A stretch of 11,794 nucleotides of DNA. It comes from Clostridia bacterium (GTDB taxonomy: Bacteria > Bacillota > Clostridia > Oscillospirales > Ruminococcaceae). Below, piece by piece: positions 1 through 7,581 of this stretch. The position numbers and the translations under genes were made by a program. Each line of letters begins with the position of its first letter. Position 1 is the stretch's first letter. The notes under the pieces are model-generated. The model had not been told where the DNA came from. It ran no database searches and saw nothing but the letters and a program-made list of their open reading frames with translations. The stretch is from NCBI GenBank assembly GCA_003246805.1, contig QKDG01000046.1, positions 1 through 11,794 on the forward strand, in the 5' to 3' direction.

Positions 1-857
1 TATTTCTTCTTAACAGGAATCCAGATTTCACAATAATAGTTTTTGTCTTGTATTCCATTATTAAAATCACTTGGATTACTGTACATTTCAACACAGTATC
101 CATCCGACATTACATAGTCCTTGTTGTTGGTCATCCATTCAGAATAAATCAAGTTATTAATATTCTGCAACGCATCAGGCATTGGCCCCCTGCAAGGGAA
201 AACTGCCCAAGTAAGCTTTGGAATTGTACGAGCAATAAAGCCCTTTGGGATATCATTGCACGGGAGATAATTATCTGCAATCATATACTCAAATTCATTC
301 ATACCCATGCTTTCATCAATATTAATACCATACATGCCACAAATAGTTTTACCTTTTCCAGACTTAAAGTGCTCTTCCCAGAATTTTGGACATTCTGTTT
401 TAGCAACATCATATTTTATAATTTTAGATGCACCAATAACAGTAAATGCCTCTTTTTCAACAATCTTGTAATCCATAATAGTTCCACCTTCCAATGTTAA
501 TTTGATTGACAGCGGATTAAATGATTTGAGTTTTGCCCCAGCCTCTCTTGCAGCCGACGGAGTTATCCCATGAAAGCGAGTAAAAGCCTTTGTGAAGCTT
601 TCAGGCGTGTCATAGCAATACTTCAACGCAACATCAATAACTTTATTATTAGACATAGAGAGTTCAACACCAGCGAGAGATAAGCGTCGGTTCCTGACAT
701 ATTCTCCAACAGTCATATTGGTAAGAATACTGAAAACACGTTGAAAATGAAAGCTTGAAGAATATGCGCATTTTGCAACCTCGCTATAATCGACATCATT
801 CAAGAGATTATCCTCAATGTAGTCAATTGCATTTTGTAAGCCTGAAATCCAATCCAT
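1..857 (-). CDS. AraC-family transcriptional regulator with GyrI-like effector-binding domain (stop codon at window edge)
   Basis: 285 codons are visible from an ATG at 857, preceded by AAAGGA about 7 bases upstream. Residues about 8-105 form the double helix-turn-helix DNA-binding domain of AraC/XylS proteins (the SSSFHFQRVF and DTPESFTKAFTRFHGITP segments are typical). Residues about 127-285 resemble the GyrI-like (AraC effector-binding) small-molecule domain, starting MDYKIVEKEAFTVIG and ending in the characteristic EIWIPVKKK. The last two bases of the window read TA in frame, so the stop almost certainly spans the left edge and the protein is essentially full length. It probably activates or represses genes in response to a small ligand, as Rob- or BltR-like regulators do; ligand and targets cannot be read from the sequence. 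I see no convincing promoter in 858-949. Confidence 0.9.
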   Translation of the reverse strand, partial: MDWISGLQNAIDYIEDNLLNDVDYSEVAKCAYSSSFHFQRVFSILTNMTVGEYVRNRRLSLAGVELSMSNNKVIDVALKYCYDTPESFTKAFTRFHGITPSAAREAGAKLKSFNPLSIKLTLEGGTIMDYKIVEKEAFTVIGASKIIKYDVAKTECPKFWEEHFKSGKGKTICGMYGINIDESMGMNEFEYMIADNYLPCNDIPKGFIARTIPKLTWAVFPCRGPMPDALQNINNLIYSEWMTNNKDYVMSDGYCVEMYSNPSDFNNGIQDKNYYCEIWIPVKKK

Positions 858-949
858 ATCATAATCCTTTCTGTCAAATATAGAATAACATCAAATTGAA
901 AATAATTCCTGTCTTTGAGTGCTGTGTATTGTCAAGAAAATTATATCAC

Positions 950-992
950 AAAAAAAACTCGCAAATCCTATTTTACAAAGATTTGCGAGTTT
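950..992 (-). terminator. Intrinsic terminator of the tRNA-Met/tRNA-Glu operon
   Basis: Positions 955-967 and 980-992 are perfect 13-base inverted arms around a 12-base loop. Read on the minus strand the hairpin is followed by eight T (957-950, partly within the stem base). It begins 5 bases after the CCA of tRNA-Glu, so it is the rho-independent terminator of the tRNA unit. Confidence 0.93.
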
Positions 993-997
993 CTATC

Positions 998-1072
998 TGG
1001 TGACCCGTACGGGAATCGAACCCATGATTCCGCCGTGAAAGGGCGGTGTCTTAACCGCTTGACCAACGGGCC
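998..1072 (-). tRNA. tRNA-Glu (anticodon TTC)
   Basis: 75 bases including an encoded CCA (998-1000). The 5' end GGCCCGT pairs with ACGGGTC at the 3' end, with one G:T pair. The T arm carries GGTTCGATTCC, and the anticodon loop CTTTCAC gives TTC, decoding GAA/GAG. It is the second gene of a two-tRNA unit, starting 7 bases after the upstream tRNA-Met ends. Confidence 0.96.
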
Positions 1073-1079
1073 GTTGAAA

Positions 1080-1156
1080 TGGTAGCGGCAGTGGGATTTG
1101 AACCTACGACCCTCCGGGTATGAACCGAATGCTCTAGCCAGCTGAGCTATACCGCC
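1080..1156 (-). tRNA. Elongator tRNA-Met (anticodon CAT)
   Basis: 77 bases with encoded CCA (1080-1082). The acceptor is GGCGGTA/TGCCGCT with a G1:T72 pair, as I recall for the Bacillus elongator tRNA-Met. The D arm is GCTCAGCTGGCTAGAGC, and the anticodon loop TTCATAC sits on a TTCGG/CCGGA stem. It lacks the three G:C pairs and the 1:72 mismatch of the initiator, so I call elongator Met. tRNA-Ile with a lysidine-modified CAT is less likely given the acceptor sequence. Confidence 0.93.
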
Positions 1157-1185
1157 ACTTCGCCGCTTCAACTAGCGACTTAATT

Positions 1186-1214
1186 ATTATACGCTATAAT
1201 GATTTATTTGTCAA
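1186..1214 (-). promoter_or_regulatory. Consensus sigma-A promoter of the tRNA operon
   Basis: On the minus strand TTGACA (1214-1209), a 17-base spacer and TATAAT (1191-1186) match the vegetative consensus at every position. The -10 box ends 29 bases before the 5' end of tRNA-Met, leaving a short leader for processing. Confidence 0.93.
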
Positions 1215-1281
1215 CACTTTTTTTAAAAATTATTATTTGTATATTTTTCCTCATTAACACTGCTTCTTTATAAATCAGACG

Positions 1282-2727
1282 CTACAATTGTTCAGAAAAA
1301 ATATGTGCATTTATTAAAAACTCCTTTGTTTTTTTATAGGGCAGATACTTTATAGTGTGATACTTCCCTCTCTCTGACGTAGTAAAAATAATAAGGTTGC
1401 AGTTGTCTGATTTTTGCTGAAAAAAGTTCTGACTAAGTTTAACCTTAACAATTTTATCACGATGTACAAGAATAGTATGGAACTGAAAGCTCGTGCAGTA
1501 TTTAAGTGTAAAATAATTGTCTTGTTCGCCTATACCAGAAGTAAAACAGCATACAATATTTACTATTAGTAGCCAAACAAAAGGTATAATAGCAAATAGT
1601 GCCGCGAAGTATATAATATCATTCCAAACTGTAAAGTACCTGATAGCATAGCGTGAGATAACAGGCAGAAGAATAATAGCCAAAAAAGGCATAAAAGCAA
1701 ACCTTCTGATTTGTGAGGGGGTTGGGTTAATGCTGATTTTGTTTATAATATATGAAGGTAGCAGCATTTTCATTGCATTAGAAATCTGCGAATTTGTAGT
1801 TATAGGCAAAATAACAGCAATAGAATGCTTTGATTTTCCATAGCCGGAGCAATGAATGTTTAATGACGAAAGCCGAAATAAAATAGTAACCAGGCTTTGC
1901 CTTATATCTGCATAATTAATTTTCTTCGCATTTATATAAAATGTTCTCTTTGTTAAAAATCCACCGTTGACAATAAGATTTTTCCCACTTCTCAAAACAT
2001 TAAAGTTCCAGTGCCGCAAAAGATTAATAATAACCGACAATATCCAACCACAAAAAATGATAAGCGAAATTATTACAGCAGCTTCCGGAATAACGCTTGA
2101 AAAAAATTGTGTAACCTGATTAAAGGTGTCATAAAATATTAGTTCAAGCTCCTTTCCTAAAAGCTTGCCCCCTTGATAAACAAGGGTTGAAATAAAAACA
2201 ACACCCGACAAAGTGTTTGAAAATAAAAAAGAGAAATACAAAAGATGAAGCTTGCTTGGATAATATGAATGCTTGCCAGGGAAATCCTTATTGTTAAGCC
2301 CATAATGGATTTTAAAATCCCTTATTTCACTGTTTTTGACTACTAACGAAAAATCGCTTTTGTGAGATGTACCTGAATTTGTATCTATAAAAACCCTGCC
2401 TGACCTGAATGGAGAAAGATAAAAGTTTTTTTCAACCGCAATTACAGTGATTTTTTTGCGCTCCAATACAATTTTGCTTTTAAATAAAAATCCCTTATTA
2501 ATATAAAAAAATAAATCATCAAAATCAAAGGTATAAAAATACCACTGAAAAAATCCATAAATCAAAATAACCAGCAAAACAAATATATCAAACCATGCCC
2601 CTTGTATCCACGCCCATAAATCAAACTGCAAATAAAAAAGTCCGCGTATTAAAGGGATAGATAATAGCCAAAAGCTTTTTGATGAATAATCAATTATTTT
2701 TATCGGATGCTGGCGCTTTAATTCCAT
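1282..2727 (-). CDS. Three-PH-domain membrane protein, YdbT-like
   Basis: 481 residues from an ATG at 2727 preceded by AAGAGG at good spacing. A longer TTG start at 2745 would overlap the stop of the upstream gene and has no ribosome binding site, so I reject it. The layout is three repeats of two membrane helices followed by a bacterial PH (bPH2) module: helices about 18-36 and 45-66 with a domain about 68-145; helices about 162-185 and 214-237 with a domain about 241-315; helices about 343-362 and 369-395 with a domain about 400-470. The family is that of Bacillus YdbT, which acts with YdbS; in B. subtilis the ydbST pair belongs to the sigma-W envelope-stress regulon and contributes to resistance against antimicrobial compounds of other bacilli. 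The same role here is inference. It is co-transcribed with the YdbS-like gene just upstream (14-base gap). I see no hairpin terminator in 1215-1281. Confidence 0.82.
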   Translation of the reverse strand: MELKRQHPIKIIDYSSKSFWLLSIPLIRGLFYLQFDLWAWIQGAWFDIFVLLVILIYGFFQWYFYTFDFDDLFFYINKGFLFKSKIVLERKKITVIAVEKNFYLSPFRSGRVFIDTNSGTSHKSDFSLVVKNSEIRDFKIHYGLNNKDFPGKHSYYPSKLHLLYFSFLFSNTLSGVVFISTLVYQGGKLLGKELELIFYDTFNQVTQFFSSVIPEAAVIISLIIFCGWILSVIINLLRHWNFNVLRSGKNLIVNGGFLTKRTFYINAKKINYADIRQSLVTILFRLSSLNIHCSGYGKSKHSIAVILPITTNSQISNAMKMLLPSYIINKISINPTPSQIRRFAFMPFLAIILLPVISRYAIRYFTVWNDIIYFAALFAIIPFVWLLIVNIVCCFTSGIGEQDNYFTLKYCTSFQFHTILVHRDKIVKVKLSQNFFQQKSDNCNLIIFTTSERGKYHTIKYLPYKKTKEFLINAHIFSEQL

Positions 2728-2741
2728 ACAAAACCTCTTAG

Positions 2742-3185
2742 TCAAATAATATTTTTAATAGAAGAAAAAATTACAGAAGATATAGCTTCTGCATCAGCCT
2801 TTGTGAGAAACAAAAGAACTATGTCGCCACCAAGTGCATTCAGCTTTAAAAAATTGAACCCTGTATATTTTGAAAAAGGGGTAAATAGCTTTGTGACATA
2901 CTGAACTGAAGATACCTTCATATACTGCTGAGATTTTATAAAAAACCCCGAATATTTTATGACATCTTCTTTTGAAACATGATAAACGGTATTTTTAAAG
3001 TATAAAGGCAAAAAAATCATAAAGAATATGATATAAACAGCCCAGAATAATAATATGATTCCCCACATAATTATAGGATAAGCGTTTAAAAAATAGCTTG
3101 TCAAAAATGACAGCAATAAAAAAATCGGAATGAATAATACGATTAGTATATTTAATGCAGTAATAGACGGTTTGTATCGCTTCAT
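2742..3185 (-). CDS. Single-PH-domain membrane protein, YdbS-like
   Basis: 147 residues, ATG at 3185 with only a weak GGA-containing ribosome binding site. Two hydrophobic helices (about residues 10-34 and 38-62) are followed by one bPH2 domain (about 68-140, including KYSGFFIKSQQYMKVSSVQ and the FNFLKLNALGGDIVL strand region). That is the size and layout of Bacillus YdbS. It is the first gene of a two-gene unit with the YdbT-like protein. Only 35 bases separate it from the divergent symporter gene, so its promoter must overlap that gene or its leader. Function is inferred from the pair: cytoplasmic-membrane proteins involved in envelope defence. Confidence 0.82.
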   Translation of the reverse strand: MKRYKPSITALNILIVLFIPIFLLLSFLTSYFLNAYPIIMWGIILLFWAVYIIFFMIFLPLYFKNTVYHVSKEDVIKYSGFFIKSQQYMKVSSVQYVTKLFTPFSKYTGFNFLKLNALGGDIVLLFLTKADAEAISSVIFSSIKNII

Positions 3186-3220
3186 TACATTCCAGCTTTC
3201 TTAAAGATTTAGGGGGGAAC

Positions 3221-4672
3221 ATGAACAGCTTAGTTTATAACATAACAAAAATAAATTCGGAAATAAACAAATTGGTATGGGGTACACCAATGATAATACT
3301 AATTGTTATAATAGGGTTATTATATACAATTAGATTAAAAGGATTTCAGCTTGTTTATATTAAAAATATATATGATAAAACTATAAAAAGTATTTTTAAA
3401 AAAAATGAAAACAAAAACAATAAAAGCGAAAACAGCATATCTCAGTTCCAGGCAATAGCAACCTCACTCGCTGCTACGATAGGAACAGGCAGTATTGCAG
3501 GGGTTGCAACGGCGATAACAATTGGCGGTGCAGGTGCTGTCTTCTGGATGTGGGCAAGCGCTTTTTTGGGAATGATGACAATTTATGCAGAGAATGTTTT
3601 GGGAATATATTTCCGAAAAAAAAACAAAAGCAATCAATGGCAGGGCGGAGCAATGTATTATATTGAATATGGCCTGCAAAGCAAATGGCTCGCTGTTATG
3701 TTTGCTGTCTTTTGCGTCTGTGCTTCTTTTGGAATGGGCAATATGGTTCAGGCAAACACAGTTTCAACCTCACTACAAGAGGTAATGCTATTATCCCCGA
3801 AAATCACCGGAATTATTATCAGTGTTGTTGTCGGGCTTGTTATTTTAGGCGGGATAAAAAGAATCGGCAGGGTTTCTGAAATTCTTGTTCCTTTTATATC
3901 GGTATTATATATTATAGGAACTCTTACAGTAATCATCGCAAATATAAACGCAATTCCAGAAGTATTTGAAAAAATTTTTAGTGAAGCTTTTGGTGCGGGC
4001 CCTTTGATGGGGGGAATAAGCGGAGCAGCTGTAAAAAGAGCAATTTCAATGGGGGTGAAAAGGGGTGTGTTCTCGAACGAGGCAGGTCTGGGCAGCTCGG
4101 TAATGGTACATTCAGCAGCTGATGTTAAAGAACCTGTTGTTCAGGGAATGTGGGGAATTGTAGAGGTTTTTATAGATACTATGGTTGTCTGCACGCTTAC
4201 AGCACTTGTAATTTTATCAAGCGGTGTTATCGACAAAGCAAATTCAGCAATTCCTGATGGGGCGCCACTTGTAATCGCCGGGTTTGAAAAAACCCTTGGT
4301 GGATATTCAACAGCTATTGTAACTTTTTTTATAGTTGTTTTTGCTTTTGCCACAATAATAGGTTGGGAATACATTGGCGAAAAGGCTATGGAATACATAT
4401 TTGGCACAAAATCAGTTATTTTTTATAGAATGCTTTATATAGCGTTCTTATATGTTGGCTCGGTCATTGAGCTTAGCCTGGCATGGGATATATCAGATAC
4501 CTTTAACGGACTAATGGCAATACCCAATCTGATAGCCCTGTATCTGCTGTCGCCTTTGGTAATATCTATAACTAAAAACTATTTTGTAAGAAACAAAAAA
4601 CAAAAAAAAATAAAGCCGATGTTATCGGCTTTTAAAGATATTCAAGAAGAACAGGAGAGAGCAGAGGATTGA
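3221..4672 (+). CDS. Sodium:alanine symporter family (AGCS) amino-acid transporter
   Basis: 483 residues starting at an ATG preceded by AGGGGGG (about 3211-3217). The family signature is intact: ATIGTGSIAGVATA at residues 85-98, followed by a GGAGAVFWMW-type helix, a GGAMYYIEYG loop and the highly conserved VKRGVFSNEAGLGS stretch near residues 278-291. The chain is hydrophobic throughout and has the usual family length. Members import alanine, glycine or a related small amino acid with sodium across the cytoplasmic membrane; the exact substrate cannot be read. The 3' end encodes a Lys-rich cytoplasmic tail. Its codons contain A9 and a 9-bp hairpin that also forms the terminator of the opposing operon. 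The gene ends 2 bases from the stop of pilT on the other strand. The symbol could be alsT or agcS; I leave it empty. Confidence 0.95.
   Translation: MNSLVYNITKINSEINKLVWGTPMIILIVIIGLLYTIRLKGFQLVYIKNIYDKTIKSIFKKNENKNNKSENSISQFQAIATSLAATIGTGSIAGVATAITIGGAGAVFWMWASAFLGMMTIYAENVLGIYFRKKNKSNQWQGGAMYYIEYGLQSKWLAVMFAVFCVCASFGMGNMVQANTVSTSLQEVMLLSPKITGIIISVVVGLVILGGIKRIGRVSEILVPFISVLYIIGTLTVIIANINAIPEVFEKIFSEAFGAGPLMGGISGAAVKRAISMGVKRGVFSNEAGLGSSVMVHSAADVKEPVVQGMWGIVEVFIDTMVVCTLTALVILSSGVIDKANSAIPDGAPLVIAGFEKTLGGYSTAIVTFFIVVFAFATIIGWEYIGEKAMEYIFGTKSVIFYRMLYIAFLYVGSVIELSLAWDISDTFNGLMAIPNLIALYLLSPLVISITKNYFVRNKKQKKIKPMLSAFKDIQEEQERAED
4602..4632 (-). terminator. Intrinsic terminator of the pilus-like operon, inside the 3' end of the symporter gene
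   Basis: A perfect 9-bp stem (4612-4620 with 4624-4632, AAAGCCGAT/ATCGGCTTT) with a 3-base loop. On the minus strand it is followed by A and then nine T (4610-4602). In that direction it lies about 45 bases past the pilT stop. In the plus direction the hairpin has no free T tract, so it should work mainly for the minus-strand operon. It lies wholly within the coding sequence of the convergent symporter. Confidence 0.9.
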
Positions 4673-4674
4673 AT

Positions 4675-5736
4675 TTAAAGGGAAACATTTAATCGCCTTG
4701 CCATAATATCAGGGTTTGATGAATATTCAATAGCTGTCTGTGCTGTAATTTTTTTCTCGTTATAAAGATTTACAATATAATTATCCATAGTGTTCATTCC
4801 CTCACTTGACTGAATAACGGTATCAATCTGGTGGGTTTTGCTTTCTCTTATCATTGTTTTAATTGCACTGTTAACCACCATAACTTCAAAAGCAGGGATT
4901 AAAGTTCCATCAACTGCTGGCAATAGCTGTTGCGAAACAACTGCCTGCAAAACCATAGAAAGCTGGACGCGAATCTGGTGCTGTTGATTTGGGGGGAAGA
5001 CATCTATAATTCTGTCAATAGTGTTGGCAGCGCCAGTAGTATGAAGAGTAGAAAGAATAAGCTGGCCGGTTTCTGCCGCTGTCATAGCAGTATTGATTGT
5101 CTCATAATCACGCATTTCTCCCAAAAGAATAACATTTGGTGATTGGCGCAAGGCAGAACGCAAAGCCGAGATATAGTTCTTTGTATCGATACTCAGTTCA
5201 CGCTGGCTGACGATAGATTTTTTATGCCTGTGCAAAAATTCAATAGGGTCTTCGATAGTGATTATGTGAGAATTTCTTGATGAATTTATATTGTCAATTA
5301 TACAGGATAAAGTTGTAGATTTACCACTTCCGGCTGAACCTGTTATGAGAACAATTCCCTTTGATAAATTGCTAAGCTCAATAATTCTGTCAGGAATATT
5401 AAGTGCCTTATAATCCGGCAAATCAAAAAGAACATATCTGAGCACTATTGAGAGAGAGCCACGCTGACGATAAATATTCGCACGATAACGACCCACTCCG
5501 GCAACAGAAAAAGAAAAATCAAGCTCAGTGCAGGTGTCTTTAAGATGAACAATTGAAAGGTTAGCTATTTTAAAAATTTCTTCAGCAAAGCCCTCAATTT
5601 CAGCAGGGGTTAAAATTCTTTCGCTTTGATTAACAATCTGCCCTGATATTCTATAACCTAAGTGTGCGCCTGAAACGAAGAATAAATCTGAGGCTTGTTT
5701 GTTTTTTGCATCAATAAAAATATCATGAATAGCCAT
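4675..5736 (-). CDS. pilT: PilT-type secretion/retraction ATPase
   Basis: 353 residues, ATG at 5736 with AAAAGGAG upstream; the usual PilT length. An N-terminal domain with ASDLFFVSGAHLGYRISG (15-32) precedes the ATPase core. The core has Walker A GSAGSGKST (133-141, Lys139), an Asp box ITIEDPIEF (159-167), Walker B VILLGEMRD (202-210, Glu207) and a His box STLHTTGAANTIDRIID (229-245). The C-terminal element AIKTMIRE (291-298) corresponds to the AIRNLIRE motif that distinguishes PilT from PilB/GspE, with three substitutions. PilT hexamers drive pilus retraction from the cytoplasmic face. Here it is the last gene of the operon and the only ATPase seen, so it may be the sole motor of the machine or cooperate with an extension ATPase encoded elsewhere. 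All catalytic motifs are intact. Confidence 0.93.
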   Translation of the reverse strand: MAIHDIFIDAKNKQASDLFFVSGAHLGYRISGQIVNQSERILTPAEIEGFAEEIFKIANLSIVHLKDTCTELDFSFSVAGVGRYRANIYRQRGSLSIVLRYVLFDLPDYKALNIPDRIIELSNLSKGIVLITGSAGSGKSTTLSCIIDNINSSRNSHIITIEDPIEFLHRHKKSIVSQRELSIDTKNYISALRSALRQSPNVILLGEMRDYETINTAMTAAETGQLILSTLHTTGAANTIDRIIDVFPPNQQHQIRVQLSMVLQAVVSQQLLPAVDGTLIPAFEVMVVNSAIKTMIRESKTHQIDTVIQSSEGMNTMDNYIVNLYNEKKITAQTAIEYSSNPDIMARRLNVSL

Positions 5737-5766
5737 AGCAATCTCCTTTTTATAATTTCAGGGCGA

Positions 5767-6234
5767 TTATTTACCGTCCCATATATTCTGGCCGCCAGTG
5801 TTATATTCGTGAGAAGAGCCTGTTACAACCCATTGAATAAGCTCAAAGCTTTCATCCTGTGCTTTAAACGGAATACTGATTTTTATATTAAGGCTGCTGT
5901 TTGTGTTGATTTTTTCTGAAAAAGATAGAACATAGCCATCAGCCTGGTTGCTTAAAACAACATCGTCAAGCTGGGATAACTGGCTGATAGCTTCATCAAA
6001 GCTAAATGGAGTTTCATAAGCATTATACAATATGGAATCAATTTCAGCAAGCTTTAAATTTGCGTTATATGTGGCAGAAGATTTTGCAACAGCAAAGCTC
6101 CTTGCATTTTCTGCTATTTTAAGGCTGGCAGAGGATGAATTAAAGGTTAATACAGATATGGTTGTAAGGCATAAAACAACAAAAATCATTAATATAGAAA
6201 CAGCGCCAACACCGATACCCGATTTATTATTCAT
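5767..6234 (-). CDS. Small single-pass membrane protein of the pilus-like operon (155 aa)
   Basis: I choose the ATG at 6234 because AAGGAG lies 7 bases upstream; the longer start at 6261 adds nine Arg/Lys-rich residues and lacks one. The N-terminus SGIGVGAVSILMIFVVL runs directly into a membrane helix (about 6-30), followed by an external-looking domain with helical character (30-70) and a mixed C-terminal part ending NTGGQNIWDGK. Size and topology are those of a minor pilin or pseudopilin, but there is no Glu at +5. Gly6, Gly8 and Gly10 are possible remnants of a processing site. It overlaps the upstream gene by 8 bases and is followed after 30 bases by pilT, so translation is probably coupled. 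I do not recognise a named family; its role in the pilus-like complex is inferred from position. Confidence 0.75.
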   Translation of the reverse strand: MNNKSGIGVGAVSILMIFVVLCLTTISVLTFNSSSASLKIAENARSFAVAKSSATYNANLKLAEIDSILYNAYETPFSFDEAISQLSQLDDVVLSNQADGYVLSFSEKINTNSSLNIKISIPFKAQDESFELIQWVVTGSSHEYNTGGQNIWDGK

Positions 6235-6703
6235 AAGCAATCTCCTTCCCTTCCGGAACATAAACGGAGGAAGTTAGCCTGACTAATTCACCATCATCAG
6301 AAAGAACAGAAATATCAGCGGACTTTATTACCCCTGCCTTATTATTGACATCCTCGTTGCAGGAAATCACAATTTTAAAGACACCGCTCTGCCCTGAATA
6401 TTTACCCTGGCTATCCAAAAACAAAACTACATAATCATTATTTACGCATTCTGCGGCAGATTTTCCATACATACTTTCAACAGTTTTTGTCAAATCACCG
6501 TTTGAAGAAAACATATTGTCAAATGATTGTGCTGTAATAACAGCCATATTTATATTATCGGCATTTTTATTCTGAACATAAGAGTTTGCAAAAACCTTTA
6601 TCAGAATAGCACAGGAAAAAGCGAAAAATAAAACAACAAGAATAATCTCAACAAAAAAGCTGTTTAAATGCCTGAAAGAGGGCTTGCTGTTAAAAACCGT
6701 CAT
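6227..6703 (-). CDS. Pilin-like single-pass membrane protein (158 aa)
   Basis: The ATG at 6703 is preceded by GGGAGGAGG, a near-perfect ribosome binding site; a GTG start at 6730 is less plausible. A short basic N-terminus (residues 1-14) is followed by SFFVEIILVVLFFAFS and the rest of a membrane helix to about residue 40. If processing occurred just before Ser15, Glu19 would be at position +5 as in type IV pilins, but residue -1 would be Asn rather than Gly. The remaining part (about 42-158) looks extracytoplasmic, has two Cys residues separated by about 35 residues and ends in beta-rich sequence. It overlaps the upstream gene by 14 bases. I infer a minor-pilin-like role; the family is not recognised. 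Confidence 0.75.
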   Translation of the reverse strand: MTVFNSKPSFRHLNSFFVEIILVVLFFAFSCAILIKVFANSYVQNKNADNINMAVITAQSFDNMFSSNGDLTKTVESMYGKSAAECVNNDYVVLFLDSQGKYSGQSGVFKIVISCNEDVNNKAGVIKSADISVLSDDGELVRLTSSVYVPEGKEIAYE

Positions 6704-7205
6704 TATTAGCCTCCTCCCTGAAATCTGCACATTTTAAAGTTATACATAGCTCAATAGTTGCATTATCAGCATTTACCGCTGATAACACAGCAGTTTTACC
6801 ATCAAGAATATTGATATCAAATTTATCAACCTTTAAAAGCTGTTGGCCTTCCCCTGGGTTGATGATATAATCAGCAGGAACAAGAATCTCATAGATATTT
6901 CCATCGTATGAGTATATCAAAGTCTTATAAGAATCCCCTGTTTCGGTATCTTTAAGAGAAAGATAAGTAATTTCACCATCATTTAAAACTGTAACGCCAT
7001 CAGGTGTATCACAAGATGAAATTTTGTTGCCAATATATCTCAGCATTGTATATGAATTAAAGCTAGCATCATTATCTGCCATAACACCACGATAATTTGC
7101 GGCAGCAATCATAATCAGAAAAAAAGAACACACAGCAAACAGCAAAAACAGGAATACAACACATAATGTCTGAATACTTCTGCCGATTTTATTATTCAAA
7201 TTCAT
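6690..7205 (-). CDS. DUF4860-like single-pass membrane protein of the pilus-like operon (171 aa)
   Basis: The start at 7205 (MNLNNKIGRSIQTL) has AAGGA 8 bases upstream; the in-frame ATG at 7247 lies inside the previous gene and has none. One membrane helix (about 11-34) follows a short basic N-terminus; the rest is extracytoplasmic. The segments LRYIGNKISSCDTPDGVTVL, YKTLIYSYDGNIYEI and the later beta-rich part resemble what I remember of the DUF4860 family of clostridial proteins, whose function is unknown. There is no classical prepilin site and no Glu in the first helix. Layout and place in the operon resemble the ComGD-ComGG-type minor pseudopilins. Function is inferred only from context. 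Confidence 0.72.
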   Translation of the reverse strand: MNLNNKIGRSIQTLCVVFLFLLFAVCSFFLIMIAAANYRGVMADNDASFNSYTMLRYIGNKISSCDTPDGVTVLNDGEITYLSLKDTETGDSYKTLIYSYDGNIYEILVPADYIINPGEGQQLLKVDKFDINILDGKTAVLSAVNADNATIELCITLKCADFREEANNDGF

Positions 7206-7236
7206 TGCGGTCTTCCTTTCAAAAAAATAATAAAAG

Positions 7237-7563
7237 CTATCTGACATAAACAGTAATCTCAGGCATTACATTTGCTGCAAAGGTATCATAGCCTATTATG
7301 TATCTGTCTTCATTAACAATAAGATTATAGTTATCTTTAAGATAATCTATATCGGGTGGAAAGCTACCTTCTATTGAATAACAAAGCAAGGCGGCTTTTT
7401 TTATACTTTCTTTTGTGAAAGCGAGATTCTCATTATTCGTTGATTTTTCAAGATTTGAATACCCTGCAAAAAACCAAATAATAATAGCGGCAAAAAATAC
7501 GATTACAAAAAAATACTCAAACAAATGTCTTGTCTTCTTTTTATCATTAGCAGATATACTCAT
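7237..7563 (-). CDS. Short pilin-like protein, possible major subunit (108 aa)
   Basis: The ATG at 7563 follows AAAGGA 8 bases upstream, 18 bases after the GspF-type gene stops. A basic cytoplasmic N-terminus (residues 1-14, KKKTRH) precedes FEYFFVIVFFAAIIIWFFAG, then a short extracytoplasmic domain. That domain contains AALLCYSIEGSFPPDIDYLKD, which matches the A..CY..EG.YP..L..L pattern common after the first helix of short pseudopilins such as ComGC and GspG. The protein is directly downstream of the platform protein, the same place as ComGC after ComGB. The usual Gly-Phe cleavage motif is missing; Glu17 at the membrane entry is the only possible +5 Glu. I infer a major pilin-like subunit that is perhaps unprocessed. 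Confidence 0.72.
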   Translation of the reverse strand: MSISANDKKKTRHLFEYFFVIVFFAAIIIWFFAGYSNLEKSTNNENLAFTKESIKKAALLCYSIEGSFPPDIDYLKDNYNLIVNEDRYIIGYDTFAANVMPEITVYVR

Positions 7564-7581
7564 TTAAATAGTCCTTTCCGG

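Noticed and set aside
48..500. 150-codon open frame on the plus strand
   Set aside because: It is antisense to the AraC-family gene, whose frame has clear domain similarity across its whole length.
905..935. TTGACA at 935-930 as a promoter of the AraC-family gene
   Set aside because: No acceptable -10 box lies 16-18 bases downstream.
968..1171. 67-codon open frame on the minus strand
   Set aside because: It is the translation of the two tRNA genes and the hairpin; the tRNA folds explain the sequence completely.
6235..7247. Longer starts for three pilin-like genes (6261, 6730, 7247)
   Set aside because: Each lacks a ribosome binding site and lies deeper in the preceding gene, whereas the ATG codons at 6234, 6703 and 7205 follow AAGGAG-, GGGAGGAGG- and AAGGA-type sites.
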